This document shows positions 35,398-44,957 of a stretch of DNA of 64,000 nt, in pieces. Every line of letters starts with the position of its first letter. Within the stretch, counting starts at the first letter, position 1. The notes under the pieces are model-generated. The model made no database searches. It was not told the DNA's origin and saw only the letters and a program-made list of their open reading frames with translations. The DNA comes from Bradyrhizobium sp. CER78 (lineage in GTDB: Bacteria; Pseudomonadota; Alphaproteobacteria; Rhizobiales; Xanthobacteraceae): assembly GCF_029846235.1 (NCBI RefSeq), contig NZ_JARVWP010000005.1:456703-520702 (forward strand), given 5' to 3'. Position numbers and translations under genes: made by a program.

Positions 35398-35898
35398 ATG
35401 ACCTCAACGGCCGCCATAGCGGGCTCTTCCCCGCGACCGACGTACCCCGACGAGGCGCGGGCGGCTTTGTTGCGCGCCGCCAACATCAATCCCCGCACCG
35501 GGCTTGCGACCGACTACCTCAATCACTTCAACGAAGCCATCATGTTGCTGGAGATGGTCCCGGACCTGCCGGAATGCGCCGACGATTTCCTGGAATGGCA
35601 GCCGCTGTCCTATGCCGAGCATTTCACCGCGTCCAATTTCAAGGCGCGTGATCTGGCGATCGAGTCCTATGAGACCGCGGATGCCGGGATCCGGGCCGAA
35701 TTCGACCAGCTGACCGACAGCATGACCAGGATCCTGACCGAGGTCGGCGCGGCGATGCGGCAATTGCGGCAGGACAAGAGCCGAGTCGCGCTCGCCGAGC
35801 AGGCCATCGTCTGGGTCAAGCCGCTGGTGATGCAGACCGCCGGTATCATCAACGGCGCCGCCGAGGCCGATGTCGACAGCATCATGGCAAGCGCCTGA
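35398..35898 (+). CDS. Hypothetical protein, helical, Rhizobiales type
   Basis: 166 residues, mostly helical, acidic. Begins MTSTAAIAGSSPRPTYPDEA; a helical LATDYLNHFNEAIMLLEMV block is followed by LPECADDFLEWQPLSYAEHF and ends with a helix AGIINGAAEADVDSIMASA. No signal peptide, membrane segment or catalytic motif. Such proteins are common as conserved hypotheticals in Bradyrhizobium. It diverges from the SRAP gene. Confidence 0.75.
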   Translation: MTSTAAIAGSSPRPTYPDEARAALLRAANINPRTGLATDYLNHFNEAIMLLEMVPDLPECADDFLEWQPLSYAEHFTASNFKARDLAIESYETADAGIRAEFDQLTDSMTRILTEVGAAMRQLRQDKSRVALAEQAIVWVKPLVMQTAGIINGAAEADVDSIMASA

Positions 35899-35943
35899 TT
35901 TATCGGGCAGGATGATGGTCTTGAAACCGGTGCCCTGACTGCC

Positions 35944-36363
35944 TTGACCTCACCCGAACCTCCGATCCGCCCGCAGCTCGCCGTATCAGGCGTGATCTTC
36001 CGCGACGGCCGTGTGCTGCTGGTCCGCCGCGCCCGCTCGCCCGGCAAGGGCTTCTATTCGCTGCCCGGCGGCCGGGTCGAGTTCGGCGAGACGCTGCACA
36101 CCGCCCTGCACCGGGAGATCGACGAGGAGACCGGCCTTCGGGTCGAGATCCTGGGCCTCGCCGGCTGGCGCGAGGTGCTGCCGACCGGTCCCGGCACCGG
36201 CCATTACCTGATCATGACGTTCGCGGCGCGCTGGGCCTCCCGCGAGCCCGTGCTGAACGACGAGCACGACGATTTCAAATGGCTGGCGCCGGAGGAGATC
36301 GGCGACCTCAAGGTCACCGGCGGCCTCCACGAGGTCATTGCGGCCGCCCGGCGGCTGGTTTGA
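35944..36363 (+). CDS. Nudix hydrolase
   Basis: 139 residues with the Nudix box GGRVEFGETLHTALHREIDE then ETGL (residues 41-64), which binds Mg and cleaves nucleoside diphosphate-X compounds. The start is TTG at 35944, because no ATG or GTG lies between the preceding in-frame stop and the domain. Substrate not known; sanitation of oxidised nucleotides or an ADP-ribose-like substrate are options. Confidence 0.85.
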   Translation: MTSPEPPIRPQLAVSGVIFRDGRVLLVRRARSPGKGFYSLPGGRVEFGETLHTALHREIDEETGLRVEILGLAGWREVLPTGPGTGHYLIMTFAARWASREPVLNDEHDDFKWLAPEEIGDLKVTGGLHEVIAAARRLV

Positions 36364-36451
36364 GGCCTGTTTAAGGGGCGATATTGCAGGTGCCTTGCGC
36401 CTTGCCTCGGGCGCATTGAGGGGGCATACCACGGCCATTCCGGAACCCCTG

Positions 36452-36829
36452 ATGATCAGAGCCTTTCTCGCCGTTGTGATCCTGATGTCGGCATGCCTTG
36501 CGACGCCCGCCCGGGCGCAGGACGCGGCTGCGCCGTTCGACGGCGATTTGCAGCGGCTGGCCGAGATCCTCGGCGCCCTCCACTACCTGCGCGGCATCTG
36601 CGGCTCCAACGAGGGCGCCAAATGGCGCAACGAGATGCAGGCGCTGATCGACGCCGAGACCCCCTCCGGCGACCGCCGCGCCCGCATGGTTGCCGGCTTC
36701 AACCGTGGCTACAACGGCTTCCAGCAGACCTACCGGACCTGCACGCCGGCAGCCACGGTGGCGATCCGCCGCTACATCGAGGAAGGCTCGAAGATCTCCC
36801 GCGACCTGACGGCCCGCTATGCCAACTGA
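36452..36829 (+). CDS. TIGR02301-family exported protein
   Basis: 125 residues. Signal peptide 1-22 (ending PARA-QDAAA). The mature part has LHYLRGICG, EGAKWRNEMQALIDAE and FNRGYNGFQQTYRTC, with two cysteines that probably pair in the periplasm. The family is confined to Alphaproteobacteria and of unknown function. Its end overlaps the HAD gene by 11 bp, so they are coupled. Confidence 0.85.
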   Translation: MIRAFLAVVILMSACLATPARAQDAAAPFDGDLQRLAEILGALHYLRGICGSNEGAKWRNEMQALIDAETPSGDRRARMVAGFNRGYNGFQQTYRTCTPAATVAIRRYIEEGSKISRDLTARYAN

Positions 36830-37526
36830 ACGGGCGATCTTCTTCGATCTCGACGGCACCCTGACCGACCCGAAGCCCGGCATCACCGGCTCGATCCAGT
36901 ATGCGCTGGCAAAGCTCGGCCGTCCGGTTCCCTCGCAGGACGAGCTGACCTGGTGCATCGGGCCGCCGCTCAGGGCGAGCTTTGCGATGCTGCTCGGCGG
37001 CGAGGAGCTCGCCGACCACGCCGTCGAGCTCTACCGCGAGCGGTTCGGCGACGTCGGTCTGTTCGAGAACAGCGTCTATCCCGATATCGCTGAGGTGCTG
37101 GCCGAGCTGCGCGGACGGCCTGGCCGGATCTTCGTGGCGACCTCGAAGCCGCACGTATTCGCGACCCGGATCGTCGCGCATTTCCGCCTCAACGGGTATT
37201 TCGACCACGTGTTCGGCTCCGAGCTCGACGGAACCCGGGTCAACAAGGTCGACCTGCTGGCCTATGCGCTCGAGCAGACCGGGGCCGATCCGGCCAAGGC
37301 CGTGATGATCGGCGACCGCAGCCATGACGTGATCGGGGCGAATCGCAACGGCATCCGCGCCGTCGGCGTCACGTATGGTTACGGCACGGCGCAGGAGCTG
37401 ACCGAGGCCGGCGCCAGCCATCTCTGCGCCTCGCCGCGCGCGGTGCTGGACCATATCCACAGCTCATTCGGCCGATCGGGGCCACGATATCCGGAATACC
37501 CGTTTAAATGCCGTGGCGGCCGTTAA
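36819..37526 (+). CDS. HAD-family hydrolase, phosphoglycolate-phosphatase-like
   Basis: 235 residues. Motif I FFDLDGTLTD (8-17), motif II FVATSK, and motif III/IV VMIGDRSHDVIGA. The cap is helical, type I. It is closest to Gph/5'-nucleotidase types, and the substrate is unproven. It begins inside the TIGR02301 gene. The C-terminal tail (GPRYPEYPFKCRGGR) looks like a read-on extension, so the functional part may end near residue 215. Confidence 0.87.
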   Translation: MPTERAIFFDLDGTLTDPKPGITGSIQYALAKLGRPVPSQDELTWCIGPPLRASFAMLLGGEELADHAVELYRERFGDVGLFENSVYPDIAEVLAELRGRPGRIFVATSKPHVFATRIVAHFRLNGYFDHVFGSELDGTRVNKVDLLAYALEQTGADPAKAVMIGDRSHDVIGANRNGIRAVGVTYGYGTAQELTEAGASHLCASPRAVLDHIHSSFGRSGPRYPEYPFKCRGGR

Positions 37527-37630
37527 CCTTTTCGAAAGAAGTGGGCTAGGCGGTACCCGCATGCGTGATACATCTCGCGGGTCGCAGTGGTTCGCTCCTC
37601 GAACCGCGCGCATCCATTTTGCAGAGTTTC

Positions 37631-37897
37631 ATGCGCCATCCAGCGTCCTTCCATCACCAAGACGATCCGCGTCCCGATCACGAGCAGAAGCAGGCCGCGC
37701 TGAGCTATCTGAACGAGGCGTGGGCGGAAGCTCGTCACGATGGCGTCGACGGCGACTGCCTCGCGCAGGCGAGCCTGTTCGCGGCGCTCGCCGAACTCGT
37801 GAACACCTATGGCGAGGACGCGGTGGCGAAGTTCGCCGAGGGCCTCGCCGCGCGCGTGCGCAACGGCGAGTTCTCGCTGGCATTGGCGCGGCAGTAA
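37631..37897 (+). CDS. Small hypothetical protein, Bradyrhizobium type
   Basis: 88 residues from ATG 37631, a helical protein (QAALSYLNEAWAEARHDGV, CLAQASLFAALAELVNTYGEDAVAKFAEGLAARVRNGEF). No signal or membrane part. The start has only a weak ribosome site. Conserved hypothetical in appearance; no function. Confidence 0.65.
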   Translation: MRHPASFHHQDDPRPDHEQKQAALSYLNEAWAEARHDGVDGDCLAQASLFAALAELVNTYGEDAVAKFAEGLAARVRNGEFSLALARQ

Positions 37898-37909
37898 CCG
37901 CCGCGATCC

Positions 37910-39244
37910 TTACGCCTTCAGCGTCTCGAGGAACCGGACCGGTTCGCCGGTCGACGGCGTGGTAACCTCGCCCTGCCACATCACCCGCCTGCCACGCACG
38001 AAGGTGCCGACCGGCCAGCCCTGCACCCGCACGCCATCGTACGGCGTCCAGGCCGCGCGCGAGGCGATCCATTCGTTGGTGATGGTCTCGCTGCGCTTCA
38101 GATCGACGACGGTGAAGTCGGCATCATAGCCCGCCGCAATACGGCCCTTGCAGGCCATGTTGAACAGCCGCGCGGGGCCTGCGCTGGTGAGATCGACGAA
38201 CCGCGCCAGCGACAGCCGCCCGGCGTTGACGTGATCGAGCATCAACGGCACCAGCGTCTGCACGCCGGTCATACCCGAGGGCGAAGCCGGATAGGTCTTC
38301 GCCTTCTCCTCCAGCGTATGCGGCGCGTGGTCCGAGCCGAGCACGTCGATGATGCCCTGATCGATGCCGTACCAGATGCCGGCGCGGTGATCGGCCGAGC
38401 GCACCGGCGGGTTCATCTGCGCCAGCGTGCCGAGCCGCTCATAGCATTCGGGCGCGGCCATCGTCAGGTGATGCGGCGTCGCCTCGCAGGACGCGACATC
38501 CTTGTGGTCGCGCAGATAGAGGATCTCTTCCTTGGTCGAGATGTGCAGAACGTGGATGCGCTTGCCGGTCTCGCGCGCGAGATTGACCAGCCGCTCGGTC
38601 GCCATCAGGGCGGCGGTCTCGTCGCGCCACACCGGATGCGAGCGCGGATCGCCCTCGATCCGCAGCGGCTTGCGCTCGTTGAGGCGGTATTCGTCCTCGG
38701 CGTGGAACGCGGCGCGGCGCCGGATCACCTTAAAAATCCGCCGCAGGCTCTCGTCGTCCTCGACCAGCAGCGCGCCGGTGGAGGAGCCGATGAACACCTT
38801 GACGCCGGCACAGCCCGGCGCGCGCTCGAGCTCCGGCAGGTCCTGCACGTTCTCGCGGGTGCCGCCGATGAAGAACGCGAAATCGCAATGCATGCGATGG
38901 TGGCCGCGCTTGATCTTGTCGGTGAATGCTTCCTCGGTGACGGTCAGCGGGTTGGTGTTCGGCATCTCGAACACAGCGGTGACGCCGCCCATCACGGCGC
39001 TGCGCGAGCCGGTCTCGAGATCTTCCTTCTGCGTCAACCCCGGCTCGCGGAAATGCACCTGGGTGTCCATCACACCGGGCAGGATGTGCAGGCCCTTGCA
39101 GTCGATCACCTCGCCGGCCGAGGCCTGACCGAGCGATCCGATCGCGGCGATGCGGCCATTCGTGATGCCGATATCGCGCACGCCCTCGCCGTCCTGATTG
39201 ACCACGGTGCCGGATTTTAGAATGGTGTCAAAATGCTGATTCAT
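37910..39244 (-). CDS. pyrC: Dihydroorotase-like amidohydrolase with altered HxH motif
   Basis: 444 residues, class I dihydroorotase type. It has GVKVFIGSSTG (carboxy-lysine region), HVLHIST, ATPHHL and GSDHAPHTLEEK. The usual DxHxHxREPG metal motif reads DTQVHFREPGLT at residues 60-71, so the first histidine is glutamine. Some family members share this change. It would make dihydroorotate in pyrimidine synthesis or act on a related cyclic amide. It stands alone, with no pyrB nearby. Confidence 0.82.
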   Translation of the reverse strand: MNQHFDTILKSGTVVNQDGEGVRDIGITNGRIAAIGSLGQASAGEVIDCKGLHILPGVMDTQVHFREPGLTQKEDLETGSRSAVMGGVTAVFEMPNTNPLTVTEEAFTDKIKRGHHRMHCDFAFFIGGTRENVQDLPELERAPGCAGVKVFIGSSTGALLVEDDESLRRIFKVIRRRAAFHAEDEYRLNERKPLRIEGDPRSHPVWRDETAALMATERLVNLARETGKRIHVLHISTKEEILYLRDHKDVASCEATPHHLTMAAPECYERLGTLAQMNPPVRSADHRAGIWYGIDQGIIDVLGSDHAPHTLEEKAKTYPASPSGMTGVQTLVPLMLDHVNAGRLSLARFVDLTSAGPARLFNMACKGRIAAGYDADFTVVDLKRSETITNEWIASRAAWTPYDGVRVQGWPVGTFVRGRRVMWQGEVTTPSTGEPVRFLETLKA

Positions 39245-39373
39245 CGGTCCTCGGCGCCCGCTTTCGGCTGTCGCGCGGGCCTTGTTCGGCGCACTCTAGC
39301 GCCTTAGCTTGGCAGGGGATATCCGCGAGGACCGCGTTTCCCAAGGAACTTGGAAAAAGAGCCAATTTTGCGA

Positions 39374-40255
39374 ATGAAAGCAGCGTTTCTTCCAGATCGG
39401 GGCGTGGTCAAAGTCTCTGGCGAGGACGCCCGCAACTTCCTCAACGGCCTCATCACGACCGATGTCGAGCAGCTGGCCCCGGGCCAGGCCCGGTTCGGCG
39501 CGCTCTTGACGCCGCAGGGCAAGATCATCGTCGATTTCCTGATCACCGAGGTGCCCGCAGGTCATGGCGGCGGCTTCCTGATCGACGCGCCGCGCGCGCT
39601 CGCCAAGGGGCTTGCCGACAAGCTCGGCTTCTACAAGCTGCGCGCCAAGGTCGTGGTGGAAAACCTCTCCGACAGCCTCGGCGTGCTGGCGGCCTGGGAT
39701 GGCGAGCCGGCGGCGACGCCCGATCTCGCTTTCGCCGATCCACGCAACCCAGCGCTCGGCTGGCGCATCCTGATCCCGGAAGATTTGACGCAGAAACTCG
39801 CCGATGTGATCGGCGCCGATGTCGTCGACTCCAGCGCCTATGAGGCGCATCGGATCGCGACCGGCGTGCCGCGCGGCGGGCTCGACTTCATGTATGGCGA
39901 CGCCTTCCCGCACGAGACCAACATGGACCGCCTCAACGGCGTCGATTTCGACAAGGGCTGCTATGTCGGCCAGGAGGTGGTGTCGCGCATGCAGCACCGC
40001 GGCACGGCGCGCACCCGCACCGTGAAGATCATTCTCGACGGTCCCTCGCCCGAAGCCGGCGCAACCATCCTCGCAGGCGACAAGCAGGTCGGCACCATCG
40101 GCTCGACCGCCGGCGAGAAAGGCCTCGCGCTGGTGCGCATCGACCGCGTCGCCGACGCGCTCGATGCCGGCCTGGCGCTGACCGCGGGCGGGCTGTCGCT
40201 GCATCTAGCCGAACCGGACGCTGTCCGCATCCCACCAAAGCAGACCGTCGCATGA
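39374..40255 (+). CDS. ygfZ: YgfZ/GcvT-domain tetrahydrofolate-dependent Fe-S maintenance protein
   Basis: 293 residues. The YgfZ motif KGCYVGQEVVSRMQHRG with its cysteine is near residue 200. It supports repair of 4Fe-4S enzymes such as MiaB. ATG 39374 was preferred to a TTG 24 bp upstream, since the family normally starts near KAAFLPDRGVV. It is the first of a three-gene overlapping unit with tag and an HD-domain gene. Confidence 0.9.
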   Translation: MKAAFLPDRGVVKVSGEDARNFLNGLITTDVEQLAPGQARFGALLTPQGKIIVDFLITEVPAGHGGGFLIDAPRALAKGLADKLGFYKLRAKVVVENLSDSLGVLAAWDGEPAATPDLAFADPRNPALGWRILIPEDLTQKLADVIGADVVDSSAYEAHRIATGVPRGGLDFMYGDAFPHETNMDRLNGVDFDKGCYVGQEVVSRMQHRGTARTRTVKIILDGPSPEAGATILAGDKQVGTIGSTAGEKGLALVRIDRVADALDAGLALTAGGLSLHLAEPDAVRIPPKQTVA

Positions 40256-40878
40256 GCCGTACCGCGCAACTGCATCCCGACGGCAAGACGCGTTGCCCCT
40301 GGCCGGGCGAGGATGCGTTCTATGTCGCCTATCACGACAATGAATGGGGCGTGCCGGAATATGACGATCGCGCGCTCTATGAAAAGCTGATCCTCGACGG
40401 CTTCCAGGCCGGATTGTCCTGGATCACGATCCTGCGCAAGCGCGACAATTTCCGCAAAGCCTTCGACGATTTCCAGCCCGAGAAGATCGCGCGCTACACC
40501 GACAAGAAGGTGCATGCGCTGATGAACGACGCCGGTATCGTCCGCAACCGTGCCAAGATCGAAGGCGCGGTGGCGAGCGCGAAGGGCTATCTGGAGATCA
40601 TGGAGAAAGGTCCCGGCTTCTCGAAATTCCTGTGGGACTTCGTCGACGGCAAGCCGAAGGTCAATCAGTTCAAGACCACCGCGAGCGTGCCGGCCTCGAC
40701 GCCGGTCTCGATCAAGGTCTCCAAGGAGCTCGGCGCGCGCGGCTTCAAATTCGTCGGCCCCACCATCGTCTACGCCTTCATGCAGGCGACCGGCATGGTC
40801 AACGATCACCTCGTCACCTGCTTCTGCCACGAGTCTTGCAGCGGCAAGCTCCGCACGCTGCGGCTCAAGAAGAAATGA
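40252..40878 (+). CDS. tag: DNA-3-methyladenine glycosylase I
   Basis: 208 residues. RCPWPGEDAFYVAYHDNEWGV is the N-terminal zinc/active-site block, with LILDGFQAGLSWITIL next and the second zinc ligands in HLVTCFCHE. It excises 3-methyladenine from DNA. It overlaps ygfZ by 4 bp (ATGA) and the next HD gene by 4 bp, so all three are translated together. Confidence 0.95.
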   Translation: MSRTAQLHPDGKTRCPWPGEDAFYVAYHDNEWGVPEYDDRALYEKLILDGFQAGLSWITILRKRDNFRKAFDDFQPEKIARYTDKKVHALMNDAGIVRNRAKIEGAVASAKGYLEIMEKGPGFSKFLWDFVDGKPKVNQFKTTASVPASTPVSIKVSKELGARGFKFVGPTIVYAFMQATGMVNDHLVTCFCHESCSGKLRTLRLKKK

Positions 40879-41486
40879 CGGCGCGCAGATCGACCGAGAC
40901 AACCCGCGCCTGGCAGCGGATGTTGTCGGGACGCCGGCTCGACCTGCTCGACCCGTCGCCGCTCGATATCGAGATCGTCGACATCGCGCATGGGCTGGCG
41001 CGCGTTGCGCGCTGGAATGGTCAGACCTCGGGCGCGCACATCTTCTCGGTGGCGCAGCACACGCTGCTGGTCGAAGCCGTGATGCGCCAGCAGACGCCGC
41101 GGGTCGACATCAGCCATCGTCTCGCCGCGCTGCTGCATGACGCACCGGAATATGTCATCGGCGACATGATCTCGCCGTTCAAGGCGGTGCTGGCGGGCGA
41201 ATACAAGATCGTGGAAAAGCGGCTGCTGTCCGCGATCCATATCCGCTTCGGCCTGCCTGCCGTGCTGGCGGATGAGATCACCCAGCAGATCAAGGCCGCC
41301 GATCGCGGCGCCGCCTATCTCGAGGCGACGCATCTGGCGGGATTCTCGCAAGCCGAAGCCAAGCGGCTGTTCGGCCGCGATCCGGAATTGCCCGAAGCGA
41401 CCGAGCGCGACTATCTGACGCCATGGACCGCAGCGCGGGCCGAGAAGCAGTTCCTCGAACGCTTCGGGGCATTGCACGCGTCGTAG
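40875..41486 (+). CDS. HD-domain hydrolase (YfbR-like 5'-nucleotidase)
   Basis: 203 residues with HD-type metal ligands in HIFSVAQHTLLV, HRLAALLHDAPEYVIGD and a later aspartate (KAADRGAAYLEA). YfbR-type enzymes dephosphorylate deoxynucleotides. It starts in the tag stop codon (ATGA). Coupling to an alkylation-repair glycosylase suggests nucleotide-pool housekeeping, but this is inference. Confidence 0.85.
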   Translation: MTARRSTETTRAWQRMLSGRRLDLLDPSPLDIEIVDIAHGLARVARWNGQTSGAHIFSVAQHTLLVEAVMRQQTPRVDISHRLAALLHDAPEYVIGDMISPFKAVLAGEYKIVEKRLLSAIHIRFGLPAVLADEITQQIKAADRGAAYLEATHLAGFSQAEAKRLFGRDPELPEATERDYLTPWTAARAEKQFLERFGALHAS

Positions 41487-41610
41487 GCGCGGCATCGCGA
41501 GCCGTGCCGCCGGTTGCGCCGCAAAACGAACAAATGGGCACGGCTCCGCCGCCTTTGCCCACCCGGCAGCAGCCGTTATAATCGGGCACACCCAATACCC
41601 AAGGACCATC

Positions 41611-42117
41611 ATGCTTCACGTCTGCTCGCTCGCCGCGCTCTCCGACACGGTTCGTGCCACCGGCGCCAGCCATGTGCTGACCGTGATGGCCAATGTCGAC
41701 CAGGTGCAGCGGCCGCCCTCCGTGCTTCCGGCCAATCATCTGAAAGTGTCGATGGACGACATCGTCGAACAGATGGACGGCTTCGTTGCGCCCAACGAGA
41801 CGCATATCGAGCGGGTGCTGAGCTTCGTGCGCGGCTGGGATCGCCGTGCACCGATGGTGGTGCATTGCTACGCCGGCATCAGCCGCTCGACCGCGAGCGC
41901 ATTCGCCACCGTCTGCGCGCTCAATCCGCACCGCGACGAAATGTCCATCGCCCGGCTGATCCGCGAGGCCTCGCCGATCGCGGCGCCCAACCGGCTGATC
42001 GTCAGCCTCGCCGACAAGGCGCTGGGGCGCGAGGGCCGGATGCTGCGCGCACTCGATGCGATGGGCCCCGGCAGCATGAGCGTCGAAGGCCGACCCTTCC
42101 ACATCGATCTGGAATAG
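41611..42117 (+). CDS. Tyrosine-specific protein phosphatase-like protein
   Basis: 168 residues behind AAGGACCATC. The P-loop VHCYAGISRSTASAF has the catalytic C86 and R92. It lacks a long targeting tail and is the small dual-specificity-like form frequent in rhizobia. Its substrate is unknown. It lies between the HD gene and the DUF2339 gene, 124 bp after the former. Confidence 0.87.
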   Translation: MLHVCSLAALSDTVRATGASHVLTVMANVDQVQRPPSVLPANHLKVSMDDIVEQMDGFVAPNETHIERVLSFVRGWDRRAPMVVHCYAGISRSTASAFATVCALNPHRDEMSIARLIREASPIAAPNRLIVSLADKALGREGRMLRALDAMGPGSMSVEGRPFHIDLE

Positions 42118-42227
42118 CAAGGCCTGCGCGCCCGGATCGCTTGAACTTCCAGTCCCCTCGACTGCACTACTAGGTTGCGACGGACGGCCGGCCAGCCGAT
42201 GGTCCGGCGCGTCCCGCCGGAGGCCCA

Positions 42228-44930
42228 ATGTTCGATTCGCCGTTCGATTTCCTCACGCTCGTCATCGCCATTGTCGCGATCATTTTCTCGCGCAAGGCGC
42301 TGGGCCAGATCGCGGTGCTGCAGCGCCGGCTGGATGCGATCGAAGCGGCGGGCACGGCCGCCGCGCGCGCAGCCATGCCGTCTCCGCTGGCCCCGCAGGA
42401 GTTCAAACAGACGCTTCCGACGGCGCCTCCCATCGCGCCGCCACCGCTCCCCGAAGCGATCGCAAGCGAGCCGGATACGCATGCAGCGCCAGCCACAGAC
42501 GCGCCAGCCGCCGCCCCACCGCCGCTGCCCGAACCGCCCGCCCCGCCGCAGCCGGCGCCGGGCTTCGAGGAGACGCTCGGCACGCGCTGGGTGGTGTGGA
42601 TCGGCGGCCTGACGCTCGCGCTCGGCGGCTTCTTCATGGTGCGCTATTCGATCGAGGCCGGACTGCTCGGGCCCGGCGTGCGCACGATGCTCGGCGGATT
42701 GTTTGCGCTGGCGCTGCTCGGCGCCGGCGAATGGACGCGGCGCAAGGAGAGCATCTCCAACATCGCGGCACTGCCGATCGCCAACATTCCGGCGATCCTC
42801 ACTGCCGCCGGTACCGCGGTGGCGTTCGCCACCGTCTACGCCGCCTATGCGCTGTACGACTTCCTCGCGCCGGCAACCGCCTTCATCCTGCTCGGCATGG
42901 TCGCGCTCGGCACGCTCGCGGCCGCGCTGCTGCACGGGCCTGCGCTGGCCGGGCTCGGCATCGTCAGCGCCTTCGTCACGCCGATCCTGGTGTCCTCGGA
43001 CAAGCCGGACTTCTGGTCACTCTACATTTATCTCGCAATCGTCACGGCGGCGGCGTTCGGCCTCGCGCGCATCCGGCTCTGGCGCTGGCTCGCGGTCACG
43101 ACAATCGCATTCGCGCTGCTATGGACCTTCCCCTGCCTGCAATGCGGGCCCGAGATGATCGCGCCGCACGTCTTCCACGTCATCGCGGGCTTCGTGCTGG
43201 CGGCGCTGCTGGTGGTCTGCGGCTTCATGTTCGGCCCCGACGGCGATGGCGAGGAGATCGAGCCGATCTCGTCCGGTTCGCTCGCCGCCTATCTGTTCGG
43301 CGCGATGCTGATCGTGCTCAACAGCGCCCACGCCGACACCGCGATGATCGGCTTCGCACTGCTGACGGCCGCGAGCCTTGCCGTGGCCTGGCGCGCACCT
43401 GCCGCGACCGGCGTGATCGCCGCCGCCTCGGTCTTCGTCTTCATCGTGTTCGGCGAATGGGCCGTCCGCCGCAACGTCGACATGCTGGTGCTGCCGGGCG
43501 GTGCGATCCCCGGGATCGGGCCGTCCGCGACCGACGGATCGGTGTCGCTGCATCTCGTCACGGCTGCACTGTTCGCGGCTGCGTTCGGCATCTCGGGCTT
43601 CCTCGCGCAATTCCGTTTTGCCACCACGAAGGTCACGGTGAGCTGGGCCGCGGCTGCCGTGTTCACACCGGTCGCGCTGCTGGTCGCGCTCTACGCGCGC
43701 ATTGCGCATCTCGATCGTTCGATCCCGTTCGCGGTTCTCGCCATGCTGCTGGCCGCAGCCTACGCCGCCGCGACCGAAGCACTGACCCGGCGCGGCGAGC
43801 GGCCCGAGCTGTCGCCCTCGATCGCGCTCTCGGCCACCGGCGCTCTCGCCGCGCTGGCGCTGGCGCTGACCTTCGCGCTCGACAAGGGCTGGCTCACCAT
43901 CGCGCTGGCGCTGGTGTCGATGGGCACTGCATGGCTGTCGGTGCAGCGGCCGATCCCGTTCCTGCGCTGGCTTGCCGCGATCTTCGCCGGCATTGTGGTG
44001 CTGCGCATCGGATATGAGCCGCGGATCGCGGGCGATGTCGTCGGCACCACGCCGATCTTCAACTGGCTGCTGTGGGGCTATGGCGTTCCGGCGCTGTCAT
44101 TCTGGACCGGAAGCCATTTCCTGCGCCGCAACGGCGACGACGTGCCGCTGCGCATGGTCGAATCCGCGGCAATCCTGTTCACAGTGCTGCTGGCCTTCAT
44201 GGAGATCCGCCACTCGGTCAATGGCGGCGATGTCTATTACGCCAGCGCCGGACTGACCGAGGTCGCCTTGCAGGTCGGCGTGGCGCTTGCGATGGCGATC
44301 GGGCTGGAGCGGCTGCGCCTGCGCAGCGGCAGCATCGTCCACAATGTCGGCGCGGTGCTGCTGACCGCGTTCGCCGGGCTTGCCAGCCTGTTCGGACTGC
44401 TGGGGCTGGAGAACCCGATGCTGTGGTGGCAGGACGTCGGCGGCAGCTTCATCAATCTGCTGTTGCTCGGCTATGCATTGCCGGCCGTGCTGGCGCTGCT
44501 GCTGTCCTACGCGGTAGCGGGTCATCGTCCCGCTTCCTACGCCAACACGATTGCGGCCGGCGCGCTGGTGCTAGCACTCGCTTATGTCACCTTCGAAATC
44601 CGCAGGCTCTACCATGGACCGGTGCTGACGCACGGAGAGACCACGGGCGCGGAGCAATATACCTATTCGATCGCGTGGCTGATGTTCGGCGTCGCGCTGC
44701 TCGGCATCGGCATCGTGGTCAACTCGGAGCGCGCGCGGCTCGCCTCCGCCGCGGTGATCGGGCTGACGATCCTGAAGGCGTTCCTGGTCGACATGTCGAC
44801 GCTTACCGGGGTCTACCGGGCGCTGTCGTTCATGTGCCTCGGCATCGTGCTGGTCGCGATCGGCTGGCTGTACCAGCGGATCCTGTTCCGCAGGCGCGCG
44901 GCTCCGCCTGTGCCGCAGACCGAGGCTTGA
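42228..44930 (+). CDS. Large polytopic membrane protein, DUF2339
   Basis: 900 residues. A short membrane segment at about 8-22 is followed by a proline-rich, charged stretch (residues 60-105). Then LGTRWVVWIGGLTLALGGFFM and about 24-26 hydrophobic segments continue to a short RRRAAPPVPQTEA tail. DUF2339 proteins are found in many bacteria, function unknown. No signal other than the membrane segments. It forms a single gene. Confidence 0.88.
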   Translation: MFDSPFDFLTLVIAIVAIIFSRKALGQIAVLQRRLDAIEAAGTAAARAAMPSPLAPQEFKQTLPTAPPIAPPPLPEAIASEPDTHAAPATDAPAAAPPPLPEPPAPPQPAPGFEETLGTRWVVWIGGLTLALGGFFMVRYSIEAGLLGPGVRTMLGGLFALALLGAGEWTRRKESISNIAALPIANIPAILTAAGTAVAFATVYAAYALYDFLAPATAFILLGMVALGTLAAALLHGPALAGLGIVSAFVTPILVSSDKPDFWSLYIYLAIVTAAAFGLARIRLWRWLAVTTIAFALLWTFPCLQCGPEMIAPHVFHVIAGFVLAALLVVCGFMFGPDGDGEEIEPISSGSLAAYLFGAMLIVLNSAHADTAMIGFALLTAASLAVAWRAPAATGVIAAASVFVFIVFGEWAVRRNVDMLVLPGGAIPGIGPSATDGSVSLHLVTAALFAAAFGISGFLAQFRFATTKVTVSWAAAAVFTPVALLVALYARIAHLDRSIPFAVLAMLLAAAYAAATEALTRRGERPELSPSIALSATGALAALALALTFALDKGWLTIALALVSMGTAWLSVQRPIPFLRWLAAIFAGIVVLRIGYEPRIAGDVVGTTPIFNWLLWGYGVPALSFWTGSHFLRRNGDDVPLRMVESAAILFTVLLAFMEIRHSVNGGDVYYASAGLTEVALQVGVALAMAIGLERLRLRSGSIVHNVGAVLLTAFAGLASLFGLLGLENPMLWWQDVGGSFINLLLLGYALPAVLALLLSYAVAGHRPASYANTIAAGALVLALAYVTFEIRRLYHGPVLTHGETTGAEQYTYSIAWLMFGVALLGIGIVVNSERARLASAAVIGLTILKAFLVDMSTLTGVYRALSFMCLGIVLVAIGWLYQRILFRRRAAPPVPQTEA

Positions 44931-44957
44931 AGCTGATGGTCCTGAACGGCGAGAGCC

